Shown here one piece after another: positions 34,843 through 40,003 of a stretch of 40,003 nucleotides of DNA (position 1 is the stretch's first letter; each line of letters opens with the position of its first letter). Location: the NCBI GenBank assembly GCA_913049685.1, contig CAJWZD010000019.1:1-40003 (forward strand), given 5' to 3'. The notes under the pieces were generated by a model, which worked only from the letters and a program-made list of their open reading frames with translations, was not told the DNA's origin and ran no database searches. The position numbers were made by a program, and so were the translations under genes. The stretch is from an uncultured Fidelibacterota bacterium. GTDB lineage: Bacteria; Fidelibacterota; Marinisomatia; Marinisomatales; TCS55.

Positions 34843-36993
34843 CTATTGAGGTCCCGAACCCAAATGACGATCAAAGTGAGTCAGTAGCTTGCCAAATAAA
34901 TAGCGCGCATTGTGGCTGGGCCGTGTCCAGCCATGCGTTGCTCCAGGAGCGAAAACAAAGTCAAAATCCTTTCCTAAGCGAATCAATTCTTCCGCTAAAA
35001 CCACGGTCGTTTTAAATGGCACAACATGATCCTGCATTCCATGGATGATCAGCAAATGATCTTCTAAATTATCTGCGTATTGTAAAGCACCTCTATTGAA
35101 TGCTTCAGGATGGCTTTGTGGGCTTCGAACAATGGCGACATCATCGGTTCCAAAGAAGTAAGGATCTACAGCTGCAGCCCCAGCAACTCCAGCCTTGAAC
35201 AATCCAGGCTTTTTAAATAATGAGTAGATGGTTAGAGTGCCTCCATAACTGCTGCCCCATATCCCCATACGATTCGGATCTACATAGGGTAATGTTGACA
35301 AATAATTCACAGCGCTTTCAAGATCCTCAATGTCCTTACCTGCAAAATCCATAAGAAACTCTTCACGAAATTCTCGGCCATATCCAGTACTGCCTCTAAC
35401 ATCAACCTGAATCACAATATAACCACGCTCAACCAAAAGCTGTTGTAGAAGGCCAATGGTTCCAGCCCAACGGTTGCGCACCGTATTAGAGTAAGCAGGT
35501 CCAAAAATGGCAGGATATCGCTTTCCTCTTTTAAGATTAGGTGGTTCTAGTATGCGTGCATGCAATGTATAGTCATCGATTTGACTTTTAAACGTTGTGT
35601 AACGAGGCTTTACCAAGGACAAGCTCAAGAAATCAGGATTGAGTGAATTGGTAATCTGGCTTTCAGATAGCTCGTTAAAAGTATCCATTAAATATAATTC
35701 CGTGGGTCTCAAGTCGCTATTATGAAGAAGGGCAACCCGCATGCCATCTGGAGACGGGTAAGGTCGATGTTGACCTGGGATACTACTGACGCGTGTTGAC
35801 GCTCCACCTTCGTCAGGGATATAAAAAACATGACGCTCATAAGGACTTGGTTCATTGGATTGGAAGAAGATCCTATTTGCAGACACACTGATAATAGGTG
35901 CGCTGGTAACATCGAAAGACTCATTCGTTAACAAATCAGGGTTTTTTTCTCCAGGAGTTAAAAGATAAAGACCATAACGGTCATTTAGGTCACTGAGAAA
36001 TACCACTCGCTTCCCATCCGAATGCCAAGCAGATGCTATGGATGTATATATCCGTGTATCGCGGTGGTCGTGCCAAATTTCCTTAAGGCGTCTATCAGTT
36101 GGGTCTACCGTATACAACCATCGGTCCGTTGCCGTATCCGATTCTTGATCCAGTAGCAGTTTTCCACTTTGGGACCATGAGAATCCGGCAACACGATTGG
36201 CTGTTGGATTAGGAATATCTAGCAAATTTAAATTACCGCTCTCAACACTGAAGAAGCCGATAGTGCGAAATTCATTTGGATCGCCAGGATATCCGCGGCG
36301 AACATTATTTGCAACAGTCTCTTTTCCAAGATAATGCGGAAAAGGCACCTTGCGCATGTTACGACGATCCACATAATGCACAGCGATGGTACGGCTATCT
36401 GGGGACCAGGCATATGTTGGGCCACCCCACACATACGAACCTATCTCAACATCAGGGCGATTGTATCTTCCTAGCGGAACCTTGGAGATAGATGGTACAC
36501 CCACCCTCGTCCGTTGCGCTTGCGTACTATTTTTTAAATTGAAGATCCAAAGGTCACCATCTTGCAAATAAGAAGCATATCGACCGTTGGGTGATACTGC
36601 CAAATTTGATTTGTTTCCCCCAGTACTTGTGAGGCGCTTTCCTTCACCGTTTTTCAAAGAAAAATGCCATAGGTCACCAGAGCGTACATATATAAGATCT
36701 TTAGCATCAGGTGTCCAAGCGAACATTTTTACCCCTCCCTCGCCATCTGCTTTTGAGGTGAGTTGACGTAGGGCAGATCCATTGCCATTCACAATCCATA
36801 CTTCACGACCTGGTGATCTCGTATCATTCCAAAGGAACGCAAGGTGTTGGCTATCAGGTGACCATAATGGAGCGGTTGGCGATGTACCAGTAATTGAAGG
36901 TTTTGATAGAATGCGATCAATGCTGAGCTCATATTCTTGTTTTTTTTCACAGGCAGTGAAAATGATAAATAATATAAGCCAGAGGTGTTTCAT
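34843..36993 (-). CDS. S9-family serine peptidase (DPP-IV/acylaminoacyl type) lipoprotein
   Basis: 716 residues. MKHLWLILFIIFTACEKK is a lipoprotein signal with Cys15. A beta-propeller spans about 35-440, with repeated WSPDS/WTPDA strands. The alpha/beta hydrolase domain has the catalytic Ser582 in WGSSYGG, Asp655 in HGMQDHVV and His687 in GATHGW. It would cut short, often proline-containing, peptides at the cell envelope. By eye the base composition is clearly more GC-rich than all neighbours: one 60-base line inside has 30 G/C, lines just outside have 15 and 16. This suggests recent acquisition or a differently constrained gene. It follows the DUF6090-like gene directly (stop and start adjacent). 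Confidence 0.92.
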   Translation of the reverse strand: MKHLWLILFIIFTACEKKQEYELSIDRILSKPSITGTSPTAPLWSPDSQHLAFLWNDTRSPGREVWIVNGNGSALRQLTSKADGEGGVKMFAWTPDAKDLIYVRSGDLWHFSLKNGEGKRLTSTGGNKSNLAVSPNGRYASYLQDGDLWIFNLKNSTQAQRTRVGVPSISKVPLGRYNRPDVEIGSYVWGGPTYAWSPDSRTIAVHYVDRRNMRKVPFPHYLGKETVANNVRRGYPGDPNEFRTIGFFSVESGNLNLLDIPNPTANRVAGFSWSQSGKLLLDQESDTATDRWLYTVDPTDRRLKEIWHDHRDTRIYTSIASAWHSDGKRVVFLSDLNDRYGLYLLTPGEKNPDLLTNESFDVTSAPIISVSANRIFFQSNEPSPYERHVFYIPDEGGASTRVSSIPGQHRPYPSPDGMRVALLHNSDLRPTELYLMDTFNELSESQITNSLNPDFLSLSLVKPRYTTFKSQIDDYTLHARILEPPNLKRGKRYPAIFGPAYSNTVRNRWAGTIGLLQQLLVERGYIVIQVDVRGSTGYGREFREEFLMDFAGKDIEDLESAVNYLSTLPYVDPNRMGIWGSSYGGTLTIYSLFKKPGLFKAGVAGAAAVDPYFFGTDDVAIVRSPQSHPEAFNRGALQYADNLEDHLLIIHGMQDHVVPFKTTVVLAEELIRLGKDFDFVFAPGATHGWTRPSHNARYLFGKLLTHFDRHLGSGPQ

Positions 36994-37656
36994 TTAATTA
37001 TTTAATAAGTAATTATCAATATCAAGCAATAGCTGTTTAGCCGAAGTTTTTAAATCTTTTAAAACATAGCTACTATAGAGTGACCTTCTATTCCTCCACT
37101 CTAAAAACAATACCCTATATTTACCTGATTCAAATAATTCAATAATTTCATTATCGGTTTTTTTACTTTCCAATTCTGCTAGAAATGAGAAATAATTTTT
37201 ATTTAGAAATTCATCATACATAAAGTTATTTGTTTTTAATCTTTCATAACTATTCTGATAATACTTACTAATTGATTTTAGCAGCTTTTGATCTTCTATC
37301 TTATTTATCCTACCGCTATTTTGAGCAACTAAGTACGATGACCCCATCGGAAAAAAAGTATTGGTAAAACCTCTAAGTCTTGAAAATGTGGCGGGATCTA
37401 TCTCATCAATATCTATTTCTTTATTTGTGATTTTTAAAAATAGATCAATCTTCGCTAAACTTAGCGTAATTAGAGTATCTATTCTTTTGATTTCTTCAAG
37501 GTCTTGCTCAATATCCAGTCTTATATTGCTGATATCTTGATTTAAAGCAATATATATCTCCCTTTCCTTTGAGTAATTGTCAATCCACAGTGAGCCTGAT
37601 ATCCCTAACAAAACCGCTAAAAATTCAATTCCTCCTCTAGTTAGAATATTTTTCAT
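36994..37656 (-). CDS. DUF6090-like membrane-anchored coiled-coil protein
   Basis: 220 residues. MKNILTRGGIEFLAVLLGIS, then GSLWIDNYSKERE, is an N-terminal anchor followed by an amphipathic helical region: LNQDISNIRLDIEQDLEEIKRIDTLIT and SLAKIDLFLKI. The opening and the GISGSLWIDNY pattern resemble the DUF6090 family, function unknown. The S9 peptidase gene starts one base after its stop. The base composition drops back to AT-rich here. Confidence 0.7.
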   Translation of the reverse strand: MKNILTRGGIEFLAVLLGISGSLWIDNYSKEREIYIALNQDISNIRLDIEQDLEEIKRIDTLITLSLAKIDLFLKITNKEIDIDEIDPATFSRLRGFTNTFFPMGSSYLVAQNSGRINKIEDQKLLKSISKYYQNSYERLKTNNFMYDEFLNKNYFSFLAELESKKTDNEIIELFESGKYRVLFLEWRNRRSLYSSYVLKDLKTSAKQLLLDIDNYLLNN

Positions 37657-37839
37657 ATTTGGTTCTTTATTGAATCCATAGATGTTTCATGCTTCAACTT
37701 ACAAAAAAATATATAATTCATACATACGGGTAATGCGATGATTGGGTGCTGAGCTCTATATCTCAAACGTTTCATTTGGATTAAACTTTTCATTGAGTTT
37801 TTTGTACCTATGCAATACACAAGAACGCTATATTGGATT

Positions 37840-38553
37840 ATGAATAAAAAATCGAAAAAAATGCTTGTAGCTATACTCCTGGGATTTCTGCTTGTTACCA
37901 CCATTTTCAATAATTGGAAATCAAACGAAATGGCAGGATCAAATCCTGGTATCTTGAATGTTGGATTTGACGTTGATGACACGATTTTATTCTCAAGAGA
38001 TGTTTTCTTGAATATTCCAGAAGATAAAAGGAATCCTACGGACTATGGATGGGTAAACATGCAAGATGAGAAACTATCATTGTTTATTGAACCAACTGTA
38101 GAGCTAATAAAGTATTTTAAAAATAACGGACATAATGTTTTTCTTATAACTGCAAGATCAGGTGAGAACGGTGACTATCTTGCAAAATTTTTATCAGATG
38201 GTCTTGGCTTAGATATCACAAAAGATGAGAATTTATTCTTTTGTCCAAAAGAATCTATCAATGGTGTAAGGTATACAACTAAACACTATCAAATGAAAAA
38301 ATTAAACCTCGACTTATTTTATGGTGATGCAGATACAGACATGATTGCTGCTTTAAAAGCCAGTGTCTATCCAGTGAGAATTATTAGACATAATGAGTCA
38401 ATTGAGCAGTACGGGAATAATTATTTTGGAAATCTAACGGATGGGGAAAAAGAAAAAAATCCATTTCAAATGAATGATCTAAAAATATTCTATTCTAAAA
38501 GTGTCGGTATTTATGGAGAATCCATTTATCCCATAATTTGGAAAGGACCATAA
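37840..38553 (+). CDS. AphA-like class B acid phosphatase
   Basis: 237 residues from the ATG at 37840 (an earlier ATG at 37810 adds ten residues with no ribosome site). An N-terminal membrane segment (KMLVAILLGFLLVTTIF) is followed by NVGFDVDDTILFSRDVF, with the nucleophile Asp44 and Asp46 in DxDDT. Also seen are FLITARSGE with the second HAD motif, YQMKKLNLDLFYGDADTDM and AVYPVRIIRH-like SVYPVRIIRH. It would remove phosphate from nucleotides or other organic phosphates in the periplasm. Unlike secreted AphA, it looks membrane-tethered, with no clear cleavage site. Confidence 0.8.
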   Translation: MNKKSKKMLVAILLGFLLVTTIFNNWKSNEMAGSNPGILNVGFDVDDTILFSRDVFLNIPEDKRNPTDYGWVNMQDEKLSLFIEPTVELIKYFKNNGHNVFLITARSGENGDYLAKFLSDGLGLDITKDENLFFCPKESINGVRYTTKHYQMKKLNLDLFYGDADTDMIAALKASVYPVRIIRHNESIEQYGNNYFGNLTDGEKEKNPFQMNDLKIFYSKSVGIYGESIYPIIWKGP

Positions 38554-38616
38554 AAACCTATATGTGTTTTTCTAAAGTATATAACTTTATTTCACATTAA
38601 ATAATTGAAAAAAATT

Positions 38617-39045
38617 ATGAGCATAAAAGAGGCATGCGTATCAGTTTTTACTAATTGGAATAATTTCAGTGGAAGGGCATGTAGAAGTGAGTTCTGGTAT
38701 TTTTGCTTAGCATTATTTATTGCAGGTTTTTTGATTAGTTTTATCGAAGCAATTCTTTATGCATCCATTGAAGGTTTTCCAACTATACTTTCATACGGAA
38801 TGGAGTTTAGAGATAAAGAATGGCAAAGTGTACAAAACCCCATTGGACCATTAACTTTAATATTTAATGCAATTATTTTATTTCCTTCTATATCTGTAAC
38901 CTCCAGAAGACTACAAGACAGAAGCATCTCAGGATGGTGGCAATTATCTTATTTCACTATTATTGGGATGTTTGTAATTTTCATTTTATTAATGCAACCA
39001 TCAAAGGAAGATGAAAATAAATGGGGCAGGAATCCTCTTTTATAA
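38617..39045 (+). CDS. DUF805 membrane protein
   Basis: 142 residues. I choose ATG at 38617 rather than the TTG 12 bases upstream, since DUF805 proteins usually begin as this one does (MSIKEACVSVFTNWNNFSGR, then the conserved ACRSEFWYF). Three membrane helices follow, with the family's PSISVTSRRLQDRSISGWWQL (conserved R-R-L-x-D and G-W-W). The function is unknown. The final WGRNPLL end is also usual. Confidence 0.9.
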   Translation: MSIKEACVSVFTNWNNFSGRACRSEFWYFCLALFIAGFLISFIEAILYASIEGFPTILSYGMEFRDKEWQSVQNPIGPLTLIFNAIILFPSISVTSRRLQDRSISGWWQLSYFTIIGMFVIFILLMQPSKEDENKWGRNPLL

Positions 39046-39084
39046 AAAAGCAAGGATGAAGTAATGAGGAATAAGGGAGAATAA

Positions 39085-39666
39085 TTACTTACTTGACTCT
39101 CTTATCATCGGAAATGCTGGTGGAGAGTCCTCAAATTGCACCCTTCCAATTTCTACAAAACCATGTCTTTCATACAATGCTTTATTTGATTCATTGGATG
39201 CCTCTAGATATGCTCTATCACCTTTCTCATCGATCATTTTAAGGGCTTCTTTTAATAAAAAAGACCCTATACCTTTTCTTTGTTGTGAGGGGTCAACAGC
39301 AATAAATGGTAAATACCAAGCATCATCTGGATGATATTTTTCAAATTCTTCAAAAAACTTAATAACAACCTCTACTCGATCTTCAGGAATATATTCAAAT
39401 GTTGATTCCAGAACTGAATTATCAAACTCAACTCCAGGAGGATGCCAAAGAGATGAACCGAATAGATTTTCTTCTGAGTAAACAATGTTATTTTCAAAAG
39501 CTATTTTTGAAAACTCTTCCATCCAAACATCGAAGCATTTAAGGTAAGAAGATGCAGCAGGGAAGACCCATCTTAATAAAGCATCAGACGAAAAACCTAA
39601 TGTAAGGACTGCCTTCACTTGTTCTAAATCTGCTGCAGATGATTTAACTATTGTGGGTGTATTCAT
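39085..39666 (-). CDS. GNAT acetyltransferase
   Basis: 193 residues of the GCN5-related fold. The acetyl-CoA loop is VDPSQQRKGIGSFLLKEAL (Q-x-x-G-x-G), followed by DRAYLEASNESNKALYERHGFVEIG, the motif-B strand and helix. A preceding TLGFSSDALLRWVFPAASSY gives the helical N-terminus typical of fungal/bacterial GNATs of unknown substrate. It stands alone and convergent to the DUF805 gene. Confidence 0.9.
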   Translation of the reverse strand: MNTPTIVKSSAADLEQVKAVLTLGFSSDALLRWVFPAASSYLKCFDVWMEEFSKIAFENNIVYSEENLFGSSLWHPPGVEFDNSVLESTFEYIPEDRVEVVIKFFEEFEKYHPDDAWYLPFIAVDPSQQRKGIGSFLLKEALKMIDEKGDRAYLEASNESNKALYERHGFVEIGRVQFEDSPPAFPMIRESSK

Positions 39667-39820
39667 AAGTAATATATTAAGTTATAAAGTTTAATAAAAA
39701 TAGACAGCTTAATCTACTTAGTGAATATGGAATAATTTCCAATAGTATTCAATATAAAGATCGGATACACCCTTTTTTAAATAGGGAATATCATTACTTA
39801 ACTTATGCCATAATCCAATA

Positions 39821-40003
39821 ATGGAAATAAACTGGATAGCAGTCGGTTGGATTATAGACATGACTCTTAATGGTTTAGTGTGGCTCATTATCGCAGCATT
39901 TTCTTTGTTATTAATTGACATGACTGACTCATGGACAAGAAAAGCTATTAAATGGATGGATATAGCTGATAAACGGATAAGAAAATTAATAGATAACTTA
40001 TTT
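39821..40003 (+). CDS. Membrane-protein fragment, runs off the window
   Basis: ATG at 39821 opens 61 codons to the right edge without a stop. It has a hydrophobic helix (WLIIAAFSLLLI) followed by MTDSWTRKAIKWMDIADKRI and a basic amphipathic tail. A convincing ribosome site is missing, and the minus strand also carries a 67-codon frame over much of the same span. I prefer the plus frame because the helix-plus-amphipath pattern is protein-like. Confidence 0.4.
   Translation, partial: MEINWIAVGWIIDMTLNGLVWLIIAAFSLLLIDMTDSWTRKAIKWMDIADKRIRKLIDNLF

Noticed and set aside
35709-36571. Several long frames within the S9 peptidase gene
   Set aside because: All are shadows of the peptidase in a GC-richer gene; none has features of its own.
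37653-37982. Minus-strand frame of 109 codons upstream of the DUF6090-like gene
   Set aside because: It lies antisense to the start of the AphA-like gene, has no family features and no ribosome site.
39718-39921. Minus-strand frame of 67 codons near the right edge
   Set aside because: Overlaps a more protein-like plus-strand frame and lacks a ribosome site; could not be settled without sequence beyond 40003.
1-40003. tRNA, rRNA, CRISPR, insertion sequences
   Set aside because: No T-loop/acceptor pairing, spaced repeats or transposase motifs were seen by eye; a covariance-model search was not possible.

Overview
The window is AT-rich chromosomal DNA from a Gram-negative bacterium, most likely a small-genome marine gammaproteobacterium (SAR86-like in flavour). 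The lineage is an inference from content, not a phylogeny. Supporting signs are a NodT/OprM-type lipoprotein, RND and membrane-fusion efflux set, an AphA-type acid phosphatase, a DUF4149-like segment, many lipobox signal peptides, short intergenic gaps and frequent ATGA/TAATG start-stop overlaps. A few genes (ArgH variant, DUF6090-like protein, sulfatase lipoprotein, sialidase-like lipoprotein) resemble families that are also common in Bacteroidota. I saw no rRNA, tRNA, CRISPR array, transposase or integrase.

Layout. 1-5824 (mostly minus): end of a secreted Ig-like protein, carbamate kinase, a MazG-like pyrophosphohydrolase, a methyltransferase, and a run of small membrane proteins and lipoproteins, one of which is an internal tandem duplication. 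5907-7947 (plus): a small membrane protein, a lipoprotein and a sialidase-like lipoprotein. 7948-13735 (minus): a complete tripartite RND efflux operon. 13881-17533 (minus): an fbpABC-type ferric iron ABC importer behind a Fur-box-like site, whose binding protein appears to start at a non-ATG codon. 17906-19515 (minus): amt and a PII gene. 19635-22075 (plus): asparagine synthetase and an alpha/beta hydrolase. 22128-24564 (minus): argG-argH, preceded by a strong terminator hairpin in the leader.

24811-29557 (plus) is the most coherent system. Four tightly packed genes encode a phosphatase of the mannosyl/glucosyl-3-phosphoglycerate type, glucosyl-3-phosphoglycerate synthase, a GH13_18 phosphorylase of the glucosylglycerate phosphorylase type, and a D-glycerate 3-kinase. 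Together they can make glucosylglycerate, a nitrogen-free compatible solute, and recycle it to glucose-1-phosphate and 3-phosphoglycerate. The operon lies beside ammonium uptake, PII, asparagine and arginine genes, which suggests a salt/nitrogen adaptation neighbourhood.

29644-40003 is looser accessory content: a TAG-interrupted reading frame, a membrane-anchored alpha/beta hydrolase with a methyltransferase, a sulfatase whose N-terminus looks like a fused DUF4149 fragment, an S9 peptidase of visibly higher GC than its neighbours, a DUF6090-like protein, an AphA-like phosphatase, a DUF805 protein, a GNAT acetyltransferase and a membrane-protein fragment running off the right end.
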